Part shown: one piece after another, positions 11,563-21,760 of the stretch
Numbering within the stretch: position 1 is the stretch's first letter
How the letters are laid out: every line of letters starts with the position of its first letter
DNA from: Hygrophila difformis
Lineage: Eukaryota; Streptophyta; Magnoliopsida; Lamiales; Acanthaceae
Direction of reading: 5' to 3'
Assembly (NCBI GenBank): GCA_030278955.1
Contig: JAOANR010000010.1
Location: 17,762,444 to 17,826,443 of the forward strand
DNA: 64,000 nucleotides
Notes under the pieces: model-generated
Database searches by the model: none
What the model was told of the DNA's origin: nothing
The model's input: only the letters and a program-made list of their open reading frames with translations
Program-made: the position numbers and the translations under genes

Positions 11563-14024
11563 TGTAACACCTCGGTTTTTGGTAACCCCGGTCGGAATGT
11601 CACCGCCACACCTCCCTAGCAAGACACGGTTTCTCCGAGCTTGCGAAAGAGATGCAAGGCTATGGTTTTTCAGAATTTAAACATTCAAACAGCCCATTGT
11701 AATATAATTCGAAAATACTAATAACAAAGTTGCAGCGGAATGTAATATTTATATATATAATGCAGCGGAATTTAAAAATTGGGCCAACATGGCCAAAACA
11801 CGGGTTAAACAGGTCCGTTCATACTATAGTCGAATGCAAAATTTAAAAATAAAGTGTTCCAAAAAATCCCATGCATGTACGTGCTCAAGTATAATCCACA
11901 TGCTCTGTAGGAAAAAAAAAAGAAATGTTTTGGGTCAGCACAACTTGCTGAGTAAGTTAACACATACATGATCGTGGGGTTTCAAAGCCATTATTTAATA
12001 TTTAAAGAAAATATGTGCATACAAGACATGATTTAATGTATTCATCTAATAACAATTTAACCGCATAATTTAAAAGACAAAGATTTCATAAGACCATGAA
12101 TACAGCTTGCAAAGTAATGTAACTATAGGACATAATTTTAAAAGCCTAGTCTAGAAGGAACAATTTTCGAGTCTTCTAGTTTCATATCTCACGTCTCATG
12201 TTTATATCTCAATTGCCATTCGGCAAGCTTTATATAGCAATTGCCTTTCGGCAAGCATTATATCTCAATTGCCTTTCGGCAAGCATTATATCTCAATTAT
12301 CGTTCGGCAAGCATTATATATCAATTGCCTTTCGGCAAGAATTATATCTCAATTGTCTTGCGGGCAAGCATTATATTTCATGTGTATTTTATTTCAAAGG
12401 TATTCCCAATCGTTTAAACCTTAAAGGCTAATTTCACCGTTCAACAAGATTTTCAAGATTTGACTTTGTCAAAACCACTGTTTACTCCAAAATTAACTAA
12501 AAATCAGTTTTTAAGTCCGAAAATTTTTAAATTATACCAGGGGCTCAAAAACACAGAGATGAACAAGCTTCGTGTTTTAAGTTTTTCGATCCGGGTTACG
12601 GAAGCGAGTCAAAAACGTAGATTTTCATCAGGTTAATAATCTGTCCGAATTTTTACAACAGCAGTTTCATAATTTCAAGATCTACCATAGCAAACGAACT
12701 CCTAATTCGATGAAATTTTACAGGAAGATACTTAAGACAAATATCTACAACTTTCATTTAGAACGCAAAGCCTAATTTTCGTCGGATCAGTGGTTAATCT
12801 TTGGATCAAGCTCGAAACTAATTTCTGTCAGCTTTCATGAATTCGGTAAGAACACAGATTGGTTCGGTTCATATTCGGAGGTTCAAATCTTAACGGAAAA
12901 TTCTAAAAATTTACAGAGGTGTTCTAAACTTATAGATCTACAATTCTTATGTTTAACACTATTCCTAAATCGGTCCAGATCTAATGTAAAAATCAACAAC
13001 AAGTTCGGACTAAGAATCTGTCACCGTTCAAGATCTAATTCTGAAGCAGATTAGTTTTCGACCGTTTTCAGATATCAAAAGACGATGAAAAATTATGAAA
13101 TTTTACACGAACTAGATCAATTCTTAGGAGCGTTTTTTGTGTTTTAAGTTTTTCCGTTTGAATAGTTTTAATAAGGGTTCGAAAAATTCAAATAAAAACA
13201 TTGCGCCGTAGGATTCTTTTGTTGACATATTTTTAGGGTTCTTTATTTAGATCTATGTATTCGGTAGATTTTAACAACTCAGAACCACAGTAAGCGGTAA
13301 CTTACCTAAATTTGGATTATCCGGCTCGTCGATTCGTAGGCGTGGCTTCCACGTCCTTCGTTCTCCGTCCGATATCATTCGTTCTCCCTCCTTCTCACCA
13401 CCAACCTACGGCTGTGGAGTGTTGGATCTCGTCCAAGGTGCCTTCTTCTCCGTCGAACTCGTTCAACGATCTAATCTCTGTATTTTTTTTCTATTCTCTT
13501 CGTTCTTCTTTTTTTTTTTCTTTTTTGTACGTATAAATCTTTTTTTAGCAACAAGATATGAAGATGATGGGAATGGGGTTTAAAAAGGGGTGAAGGGTCG
13601 GCAGAATTGGAAGTTAAATCTTCCCAAGATTTACTCCAACTATCTTCTTGTTGTCTTCTAGATATCCTACACATATATTAAATATATAATATATATTGCA
13701 TATCATCTTAAAGATATGCTACATTAAATATATAATATATATTGTTGTAGTTATTTATTAATTCCTTCTATTTTATTTTTTTGTGTACATAGAATTGATT
13801 TGAATAGCACAATAGATGAAGAAGATTAAATTTTGAAAGGAGCAATGGGCGTTAGATTTAAGGATTTAGAATCAAAGATTTATTCCAAATTTTTTCCTAT
13901 CATATTGGGTTTGACAATATACTAAAAATAGAGTGAATCTTGTCATATTAATAAATATAGACTAAATATTTGTTTCCAATTATTTTGCTATGTATATATA
14001 TAGATTGTTTTGTTGTTGTTGTTG

Positions 14025-14059
<35 letters not shown>

Positions 14060-14229
14060 AAATAAACTGTTAGTTAATAATTATGCGTATAGCAATTACA
14101 CATGTAATAAAATGATTTTAATATAAATAAATGGATTAATTTAAAATATATTTAGAATAATGTAGGGTATTACAGTCTACCCTCCTTAAGAATAAACTTC
14201 GTCCTCGAAGTTGACACTCGGGTATTACA
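11563..14229 (-). repeat. 5' LTR of the Ty3-like element
   Basis: An uninterrupted 2,667-bp LTR, TGTAACACC...GGGTATTACA on the plus strand. It carries the 28-bp tandem repeats (12199-12380), the microsatellite (14010-14058) and the extra 55-bp terminal module (14175-14229). The 5-bp TSD GCTGC follows directly. Confidence 0.8.
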
Positions 14230-14370
14230 GCTGCAACCATCATAATTTGGATATTAATATGATATTATTTCGGAGATGGTGTGGTGCGGATAAAGGGAGG
14301 TGCGGACCTGAGGACGTTTGTCTGCAACCGTTGATCATTTTTATCATCCAACGGTTGAGATCATTTGTAG

Positions 14371-14445
14371 GGTTAGTTTCGTTAAGATATAATATAGTCA
14401 AATAAGATGTTAGATTTGTCTAATCACATAGTTTTATAATATTAA
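14371..14445 (+). mobile_element. Old Stowaway-like MITE, part 1 of 3
   Basis: The text from about 14371 (GTTAAGATATAATATAGTCAAA...) aligns by eye with the middle of the intact Stowaway at 14624-14881. It continues after the Tourist MITE at 15168-15213 and after the LINE at 17793-about 17858. Its 5' terminus is not seen. Confidence 0.55.
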
Positions 14446-15167
14446 AGGCCTGTTTGTTTTGGCTTTTGAAAAAAATGAGAAGTCGGTAGAAAAATGAGAA
14501 GTAGAGAGAATGTGAATTCAAAAGCAAAAGCAACCCAAATAATTGTTTAGATGAATATAATTAAAGGTGTTTTTCAACAGAAACATGTTTGGATGAATTA
14601 TGCGTAAAAGGACTTTTTATATACTCCCTCCATTTTTTTTAAAGGTTATGTTTTGACTTTTTTACTGTTCATTGTAGCACTATGACTTCTATTTTTGTTA
14701 TAGTTGTAGAAGACAAAATATAGCCAAGTAAGATCTTGTTGGATTCATCTCATCTTGTAGTTTTTAAATATCAAATTTTTAGAATTTTTACTTGTACCGA
14801 ATTTGAATTATTAATCGTTAAAAATGTGCATTGGCATACGTGCAAATGAGAAGTGTAACATTTTTAAAAAAATGGAGGAAGTACTAAAATTACTAAAATG
14901 GACATAAATCTTATAAGGATATTTATCATTTATTTTATTTCCTTATTAAATATGGATATTTTTGTATTTTTATACCTAAAAAGACTTCTCATTTTTTAAA
15001 AGTAACCCCCTACTTACTTTTTTTTAAAAAAAGGAGAATTTCAACTTTTGCTTCTCCTTTAACTTTTTTAAAAAGGCAAAACAAACCGCTAGAAAAAATA
15101 AAAAAATGACTCTTCGGAGAAGCAAAAGTCAAAATGAAGAAAAATAAAACGCAAAACAAACAGCCTC
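14446..15167 (+). mobile_element. Tourist-type MITE with TAA target duplication
   Basis: Terminal inverted repeats: the left end reads AGGCCTGTTTGTTTTGG and the complement of the right end reads GAGGCTGTTTGTTTTGC. TAA lies directly outside both ends (14443-14445, 15168-15170), the PIF/Harbinger-Tourist target. Length is 722 bp, or about 460 without the Stowaway nested at 14624-14881. No coding capacity; it would depend on a PIF transposase elsewhere. Confidence 0.75.
14624..14881 (+). mobile_element. Stowaway-type MITE nested in the Tourist MITE
   Basis: Begins CTCCCTCCATTT and ends AAATGGAGGAAG, the classic Stowaway (Tc1/mariner) terminus, with TA on both sides (14622-14623, 14882-14883). 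Length 258 bp, non-coding. It is the youngest layer of this nest. Confidence 0.8.
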
Positions 15168-15213
15168 TAAATTTTTATAATTTTTACTTTTTATACAATT
15201 TGAGTTATTAATC
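15168..15213 (+). mobile_element. Old Stowaway-like MITE, part 2 of 3
   Basis: Short segment between the Tourist MITE and LINE copy 2. It aligns with the intact Stowaway just before its ATTAATCGTTAAAAA stretch. Its last 16 bases are the left copy of the LINE TSD. Confidence 0.55.
15198..15213 (+). repeat. Target-site duplication of LINE copy 2 (left)
   Basis: ATTTGAGTTATTAATC matches ATTTGAGATATTAATC at 17777-17792 with one mismatch. The related intact Stowaway shows the uninterrupted target sequence, which independently confirms the insertion point. Confidence 0.75.
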
Positions 15214-15837
15214 ATTTTTTTTTGGATAAGCGAATTCAATAGCCGGAGAAAAAACGAAACACCACACGAAATTACAAAAGAAACAAAAAGAAAACAACAC
15301 AGAGGAAGAGACTAAAGAACAAAAGACTGAAAAGGAAAACAGCAACATGAAATAGAAACTAGGCTAACAAACACCCGAGACATCTGCAGTAAGGCCCCCC
15401 ATGACGAAATCTGGCGGGAACGCCCAAGTGGTAAAGAACCTCTCATTCGAATTACCATCCTTAGCGAGACGATCCGTCACCCTATTCCCTTGCTGCTCAA
15501 CCAAGAAGATCATTTCCGGTTGAGATGAGTTAGCCAAGGAAATTTCCACCGTAGTTAGCCGATTTTTGGTCTCGAAAAGTTGAACCCCACACGTAAGACC
15601 TTGTTTAATTCACACCCAAATACCCCCAGAGCGGCCAACAGCTTCCTGAATCTAAAGCTCCATATTCCCCACAAACAAAAGGAAAGACGACGATCTACTA
15701 AAAACCAATTGGGGCTCAAAGAGAAAAATAATATCCGGGCAATGATGTCGCAACAAATTCACTAACGCTCGCCGAGTGTTATTCCCATTAATCCCACCAA
15801 TGTTCCATGACAATATCTTAAAGTTTTGAAAATTCAT
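15214..15837 (-). pseudogene. LINE copy 2, internally deleted ORF2
   Basis: Only the two ends of ORF2 remain. At 15837-15652 the start of an apurinic-type endonuclease is visible (KILSWNIGGING, then DIIFLFEPQ). At 15549-15364 the C-terminal end of the RNase H region follows (QQGNRVTDRLAKDGN, WAFPP). The rest of the endonuclease, the reverse transcriptase and most of RNase H are absent, an internal deletion of most of the ~1,000-residue protein. The 3' end reads CTTATCCAAAAAAAAA, a poly(A) tail that meets the TSD. The copy cannot move by itself. Confidence 0.8.
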
Positions 15838-17449
15838 AAAATATTGCAGGGAAAAGAGGGAAGGACTGATAGCACCTTCAATCTAGTGGGCGAAGACGAA
15901 GGAGGCGACGCTCCTTCACAAATCTTTTCTGCCATAACGACATCTTTCCCAATCGGACTCAAAGATCCTACTCCTTTTGGATTACTCGGATTGCTCTCTA
16001 AGCTTGCCACTTTTGTCTCGACCTGAGTAGCACTAGTCGTGTTTGAAGGTGTTTGCCGCTTCGAACTTGAACTCCCTTCCACGATAGAGTTCTTACCTTC
16101 AAGCTTGTGGGTCGATGCCTTGGTGATTGGGCCTTTAAGCCCCATCTATTTTCGTCTCTCCCTAATATCCAGTTTATTGGTTATAACTTTGAGAGGGCTT
16201 TTAGACCCATGGGAATATTGGGCTCTCATATTAGTTTAATGATGGAGTAGAGAGTTTTCTCCTAACTTACCCTTCACAGGCCCAACTCCTTTCTTAGGCT
16301 CATTAGGTATTCTCCGTTCCACTTTAATCCATTCTCCCCCAACGGGTTGAGGAGGATTGCCACCTTTCCCAAAAGTTTCTTGCAGCGGTACAGCAGCAGC
16401 CTTGGGAGAGGACCCGTAAGTTTCCTCATTTGAGTAATTCTCAGACCCAGCAGTGTGATTTTCCTGTCCGCCCTCCTCACTTTCCATGTTAGAACAATCC
16501 CCTTGGTCAACTCCCTCTGATGAAACCTCCAAAGTTTCTTTCTCCCTAAATATGGAAACAACAGCTTTTCCCTTATCTGCATGCAAACTTTCTGCCGGCT
16601 TCTCAATAGGAGTTTTGATTTTCTCCATGTCTCGCCCAAAGTTCTCCAGCAACTGGCCCTCCATCAACTCCAGTCCGGCTGTGCAAGCATGACTCCCATG
16701 CCCATATCTATGACAAAAAGTGCAAAGAAGGTGCAATCCTTCATAGGCAACTTTTTGCCATCTATCTCGAATGAGAATACTTGATACTAAGGGGAGACTC
16801 AAATCAATTTCTACACATACTCTAGCATATTTGGCTCTATCCGCACCTTCCCACATGCCATCTACCCGGATTGGTTTTCCCAAGCCCCCTGCAAACCTGG
16901 TAACCAACATTTCATCAAAAAATTCTAAACCTAGGCCATGGAATCTAGCCCATACCACCGTTCTCTTCGGAGTTTCCTCCTCAGCTATGAAATTGGGTCT
17001 CCACGGGCACACCGTGAGGTAGCTATCGAACAGCATCCATGGACCATTTTTAAGCACCCGCAGTCTATCATCTAGCTTGTCGAACTTGACGAGATAAAAA
17101 CCAGCCCCCATATCCACCATATGAAATATGTTTCGGCACCTTCCATACCTTAGAAATCCTATCCAACAGTGCCATATAGCCCACTTTCTTCCCTAAAACA
17201 GAGATGATCAGTCCATCTGCATAGCGAAGGCAGGGACGGTCAGTAAGTCGAGGATCGATCGTGAAGCGAGGTTTGACACGATCACCGTCCACAAAATCAA
17301 GAGTCACCAAGTTAGAGTTCTCAGGGTTTACAGAAAGAGGTCATGGGATGGCATCTTTTCCTTTCAGGACAATATGCCTAAACGACACCGTGGCACCACC
17401 GCAGAATACAAACGAGGGTTTCGCCGGAGGGATAGGGGGCGGTGTGAGA
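15838..17449 (-). pseudogene. LINE copy 2 ORF1 (DUF4283 / zinc knuckle)
   Basis: ORF1 of a plant L1-type LINE, an RNA-binding chaperone-like protein. From about 17310 to 16960 there is a DUF4283-type region (LRYADGLIISVLGKKVGY, then VLKNGPWML). A CCHC-like zinc knuckle (CTFCHRYGHGSHAC) follows at about 16720-16683, then a long hydrophilic tail to 16236 and, in another frame, to about 15838. At least one frameshift lies between 17120 and 17068, and a stop lies upstream near 17378. The N-terminal coding part joins plastid-type sequence at 17449/17450, so the LINE is truncated close to the ORF1 start. Confidence 0.8.
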
Positions 17450-17719
17450 ATCTTCTACTAGTTGGATTAATGGATCATCCGATCGGAAATGATAACAGAA
17501 TGCATAAGTCGTTAAAAGAAGTTCTAAAACGCAAATACATAAAGTATACCAACGGATTAATCTATTTCCTTTATGTGGAAGAAAGATATTGATGCGAACT
17601 AATCCATACGCCCCCATTTTTAATAAGATTCCGGCTAGAAGCATACAAGTACTATAATGTGCTTCTCCATGGGTATCTGGTAACCATGTATGTAGGGGTA
17701 TAATTGGCAATTTAACAGC
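17450..17719 (-). pseudogene. ndhD: Rearranged plastid ndhD fragment at the LINE 5' end
   Basis: Two pieces of the plastid NADH dehydrogenase subunit 4 gene lie in the same reading frame on the minus strand. Piece 1 (17719-17588) encodes the mid-protein stretch with [20 protein letters not shown]. Piece 2 (17584-17450) encodes the N-terminal stretch with RLIRWYT and [10 protein letters not shown]. In NdhD the second piece lies well before the first, so their order is reversed and the ~170 residues between are missing. Both are sense relative to the LINE and both lie inside the LINE's TSD. The direct source could be plastid, mitochondrial or nuclear copies; I cannot tell. It is non-functional. 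Confidence 0.85.
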
Positions 17720-17776
17720 GGGAAGCGACGAGTCGAGAGCCGAGAGCATTGGAAAGCACTCTTTTGAAAAGTCTTA
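17720..17776. other. Unassigned filler between ndhD piece and TSD
   Basis: About 57 bp (GGGAAGCGACGAGTCGAGAG...) between the ndhD piece and the right TSD. It matches neither the LINE nor NdhD as I read it. It could be a third captured fragment from the same integration. Confidence 0.4.
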
Positions 17777-17792
17777 TTTGAGATATTAATCG
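17777..17792 (+). repeat. Target-site duplication of LINE copy 2 (right)
   Basis: ATTTGAGATATTAATC, one mismatch from 15198-15213. The old Stowaway-like MITE resumes immediately afterwards (GTTAAAAATTTG...), ending near 17858. Confidence 0.75.
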
Positions 17793-17858
17793 TTAAAAAT
17801 TTGTATTGGATTATGTGAAAATAATGAATATTAATATTTTTTGAGAATTGATGGAGTA
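17793..17858 (+). mobile_element. Old Stowaway-like MITE, part 3 of 3
   Basis: Aligns with the right end of the intact Stowaway (CGTTAAAAATGTGCATTGG...) and ends near GATGGAGTA, a degenerate form of the GGAGGAAG-TA terminus. Confidence 0.5.
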
Positions 17859-17925
17859 TTAAATTTGATCTTTCATTTTAATAAAGTATGTTAAAGAATT
17901 ATATAAACCGTAAACTTACAACTAA

Positions 17926-18347
17926 GAGCCTGTTTGGATTGGCTTCTACACTAGTACTTTTTACTTTTGCTTTTGCCAAAAGCACTTTTAGGGGAAAACA
18001 AGTGTTTGGATTGGCTTTTTTGGAAGAAGTTGGCCATGGGGTACTTCTTTGAAAAACAGAAGCCAAAAGCACCTAGTAATTTGTGCAAATTCATAAATGC
18101 CCATGCTAATTTATTTAAATTACACTATATATACTATCCCATATAAGTAGTATATCCTTTTTGGTAATTTACATATTTCAAAAGCACTTTTCAATTTACA
18201 CATCCAAACAAACTTTATTTTTTAAAAAAAAGTATGCTTTTCAAAAATTACATTCAAACACAAAAGTGACATGCTTCTGCTTTTGACTTCTATTTCTATT
18301 TCTACTTTTAGCTTCTGCTTTTTTCAAAAGCCAATCCAAACGGGCCC
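17926..18347 (+). mobile_element. Second Tourist-type MITE (422 bp)
   Basis: Left end GAGCCTGTTTGGATTGGCTT and right end (complement) GGGCCCGTTTGGATTGGCTT form clear inverted repeats, with TAA outside each (17923-17925, 18348-18350). The interior is AAAAGC/GCTTTT-rich and non-coding. Same superfamily as the copy at 14446 but a different subfamily. Confidence 0.8.
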
Positions 18348-18462
18348 TAAATAGGGTCGGGGTTCACATTTTTTTTTTCAATACAATACAGTAGGTTTTT
18401 TTTCGTAAACATGATATCTATGTGTCGGCAAAGGTGTATGGGAGCCAAGCCACACAACTGAT

Positions 18463-18480
18463 GGGGGGGGGGGGGGGGGG
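18463..18480 (+). repeat. G18 homopolymer at the broken 3' end of the MULE gene
   Basis: Eighteen consecutive G. The MULE transposase similarity stops at this tract, so it marks a breakpoint or an expansion at one. Confidence 0.8.
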
Positions 18481-21271
18481 TAAAGGGGAACGAGTCAAGA
18501 TCGTACTTCATATGATTAATTGTTGCATAGGCATGTGTACAAGGCAAGCCACTAAGTTGCCACTTTCTACCGCCACAAACTCTCCCATCCAAGTCTACAT
18601 TGTATTGCTCAAAGTCATTTGATAATGAATTCATCTAGACATTCAAATAGCAAGAATTCAATGTAAAACAACAAAGAGAAGTGTTGTCTATATTGCTCAA
18701 GTACACACCATATTGGAATCGACTACATAAAACAGCAAATGCACTAGAATAATTATGTTTGAAGCAAAATTTTGTATTAGAACATACCTGGAAGTTATTA
18801 GCATTTGACTTGAGTGCCACATAATCCAGAACCTTGGCATGGTATCCATCCATGATTTCCAGAATTCTCGGGCAAAGAACAACTTTCCACCTCTTGGATT
18901 TGGCAGCCATGTCTCTATTCCTTTGTAACCTACTCATGAGATACATGTGCAAGTCTTGCAACATAGACAGTATTGGCTTCTTCCTAGCCTCTAGAATATT
19001 CCCATTGAATGTCTCACATGCATTGTTGGTGAGAATGTCACACTTTGGAACAGTGCTGAAATAGGCCCTACACCATTGAGTCAGAGGTTTGCTTCTGAAC
19101 CATTCTATAGCTTTTGGATCGTCCTTGTGGAGACCATCCATGACCCTCTTGAATTGCTTAAATGTTGTGCATTTTGCTGCTTTCCAAAAGATTTTCTTGT
19201 GTGACCATCCTTTGAAATTGGCTGACTGGAAATTGGCCATCAAATGTCTTGCACAATATCTAAGTTCTGCCCTGGGGAAAATATCTTGTTCAGCTTGGAT
19301 CAAACCTGATTTCATATAAAACAATGTAATAAAGGCAGGTGCATAATTGTTAAACAAAATTAGATTTTGTGACTGAATGCATGATATGGCAGCTTGATTA
19401 CCTTTTTGTTTGTCGCTCATCAAGGTAAATTTGGTTGGATCTTGGATGCTGAGATCATGCTTCAAATGTGCAAGAAACCAGGACCATGTATCTGTTGTTT
19501 TCTTCTTTACAACCGTGTATGCAATTGGCAAGTAATTGTTGTTCCCGTCCACTCCACATGCAACAAGCAAAACACCCCTGTATGTCCCCTTTAACCAACA
19601 CCCATCCAAACAAATCACTGGCCTACATGCACCTATGAACCCTTCCTTCAAAGAATGAAGGTATATATAAATTCTATCGAACCTGTTAATCCCATCACTG
19701 CCATCCGTTTCAATCATAACTGTGGAACCGGGGTTGCTTCTTAAAATTTCCTCTTGAAAACTCCAAAGTAGCTTATATTGTTCTAACCCCGTCCCTTCAA
19801 TCAATTGAATGGTCTTTTTTCTTGCCTTGTTGCTTAGTGTGTAGAGAATTGGACTTTCAAGTCTTTGTCTGTCTCCGATCTAAAGGCCTTCATATTCCTA
19901 TTCGGGTCATTCACACACTTTTCATTGTACTTCTTTGCAAGCCATGTACTGCTTACATTCTCCACATCATTGCTTGCCTTGCATGTGTGCTTGTCAGCCA
20001 ACTCCCTGATTCTAAAACTTGTTTCGTTTCCCGAAGGCAGCCCCCTTAAGACCCACTTGCAATTTGCATCAGCACAATTGGCCACAATACGTCTCTTGTC
20101 ATTCCGAGGGAATTTGATGTTTCTCTTTTCATTTATAGCATATGATTGGATTGCCAGTTTCATCTCTTGCTTTGTGTTGAAGACCATGCCAACTTTGAAC
20201 TTCGATTTAAATATATCATTGGTGTCAAACATCGGCAGTTGCTGTTTAACATACTCTTCATCCTCATCCGATCCCCTTGGACTAATAAGTTCATAACCAC
20301 TTTGGATCACATCAACATCTTCATCAGACACTTCCATGGGGCTGTCATCACCACCATCAGTAGCCATCACTTTTTCTTTCCCTTTAGCATTCTGGTCAGC
20401 CCTCCTTTTGTTTGATCTTTCTGCAAAATTCCCAGCAGCATCTTCTTCATCGTATGAATCACTTTCCTCCTCCCTCATATCATATTCGTATGGCTCGTCG
20501 GAATCACCACTCAAATTTGCAAGCTCATCCTCACCAGAAATACCATCAGACGCCACCATCTCATCACCTTCGTTTTTATCAACAACATACATAAGTAATT
20601 CCCTGGAGTAGGCCGACAACAAATCACAAGCTTTTTCTATAGTTGTTTCATCCATCACCTGCTTCAAATGATTCCCAACAGCCATATAAACACAGAAATC
20701 TTCCCCCGAATGTAAGCCTGCAGCAAATTTTCTAATCCCGACAACTGCGAGTTCTTTAACTAGCACATGGTCATACTTAAAAATGGTTACCACTCCACCA
20801 TCCGTCTTGTGCTCCCTGTTTACTATTTTACCTCCACTGTGAATACTAAAAGTCACCCTGTCGCCTTCGGGCTCTGCACAAATGGATGGAACACAACAGT
20901 GAATGCAACAAGTCAAAACACATAAAATCAGTGACTTTTTAGTAACATGTGGAGTGCAAGATTCGCATGACAAAAACAAAGCATCATACATTTTTTTCTT
21001 TAATCCCCACTTGGTTCCATTTGTCCCCTACCCACTCGACATAAATGTCCACAACTACCCTAAGGACAAAATAAATTCAGAAATGAGGGGCCACGGTTCA
21101 AAAGAAGACAACTATGGAGGGACCACCGCATACTCGACATCCTATAAAATTGCCCTAAAAGCAGCGACATCTACCGAAAGATCCAAAATCCATTGAAGGG
21201 AACTTACCGTAGTCAGGTGGCGGGTAATCGTGTTCGATTTCGAGCCTCAATCGAGCAGCCGCATTCCCCAT
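18481..21271 (-). pseudogene. MULE (MURA-type) transposase gene, three exons, decayed
   Basis: Encodes a Mutator-like transposase that would bind element ends and catalyse cut-and-paste transposition. Exon 1 is 21271-21208 (starts MGNAAARLRLEIEHDYPPPD); it ends at a GTAAGT donor and joins in frame to an acceptor TTTGTGCAG at 20874. Exon 2 (20873-18788) holds a PB1-like start, an acidic linker, a MuDR DNA-binding region (FKVGMVFNTKQEMKLAIQSY), then the MULE catalytic domain with DDE-type residues in CLDGCWLKG, MSDKQKG and NNACETFNG. Intron 2 (18787-18635, GTATGT...TCTAG) leads to exon 3 with a SWIM zinc finger. Defects: a frameshift near 19836-19850, a SWIM motif reading CGG where CxC is expected, and loss of the C-terminus at the G tract. 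Family and splicing are well supported; activity is unlikely. Confidence 0.85.
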
Positions 21272-21639
21272 TCCTTCTCACTCGACCTCACGACTGGAAC
21301 CTAAGGTATACGAAACTTACTTCAATACCCACCAAACCATGAAATTGGCCTCTCTGAAACGAACTTGATGCCGGGGGGAGTTGAGGGATGCCGGAAACGC
21401 GGTGGTTGGAGGGAGCTAAGGGAGGCGACTTGCTTTATATTGGGGGAGAAGAAGCTGGGTGAATTAGGGTAATTCGCGATTTGGGGGGAGGGGGAGAAAC
21501 TTATGTCGTTTACTGGGTTTGATGAAATGGCCGGTCTCAAATGCCATTTGGCTGCCACCTCCGCCAAGATTAGGTTAGTATCCCTTAATTGTGCGCCTTG
21601 TCAGGACAGACCGGTCATTAAGGAGCAAATGGATGGATT

Positions 21640-21760
21640 AGGCAAAAATTGAGAAAGTTATTGGATGGGTTCGGTTAATGCAATAATTTGGGGATGGATT
21701 GGGAAAAAAGGTAAAATTATGGGATGTATTGGGTTTTTTTCCCCCATAATTATGTCTCAC
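21640..21760 (-). mobile_element. Candidate 5' terminal region of the MULE
   Basis: Upstream of exon 1 a distinctive stretch (GGGGGAAAAAAACCCAATAC on the minus strand) could be the element's terminal inverted repeat. A shorter diverged copy in the same orientation occurs at about 22093-22165. No matching inverted copy is left at the 3' side, where a MITE and the G tract lie, so this is weak. Confidence 0.3.

Larger units (their letters stand above)
5491..14229 (-). mobile_element. Non-autonomous Ty3-like LTR retrotransposon, minus strand
   Basis: The whole block is flanked by the 5-bp duplication GCTGC (5486-5490 and 14230-14234) and bounded by TGTAACACC...GGGTATTACA. It has two ~2.67-kb LTRs, the left one interrupted by a solo LTR, around a 0.7-kb interior with no gag or pol. 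Orientation is minus: the primer site lies inside the right LTR and the polypurine tract inside the left one. The palindromic ACTTCGAGGACGAAGT just before the polypurine tract resembles the 3' untranslated part of plant Ty3/gypsy (Tekay/Del-like) elements, as I recall them. That lineage call is inference. With no proteins of its own, it must be mobilised in trans. Confidence 0.75.

Noticed and set aside
18481..21271. Domesticated MULE (FAR1/MUSTANG-like host gene)
   Set aside because: A frameshift, damaged SWIM finger and truncated 3' end argue for a decayed transposon.
21322..21567. 81-codon open frame upstream of the MULE exon 1
   Set aside because: Lies in the presumed MULE leader; the ATG at 21271 with a good splice donor explains the gene better.
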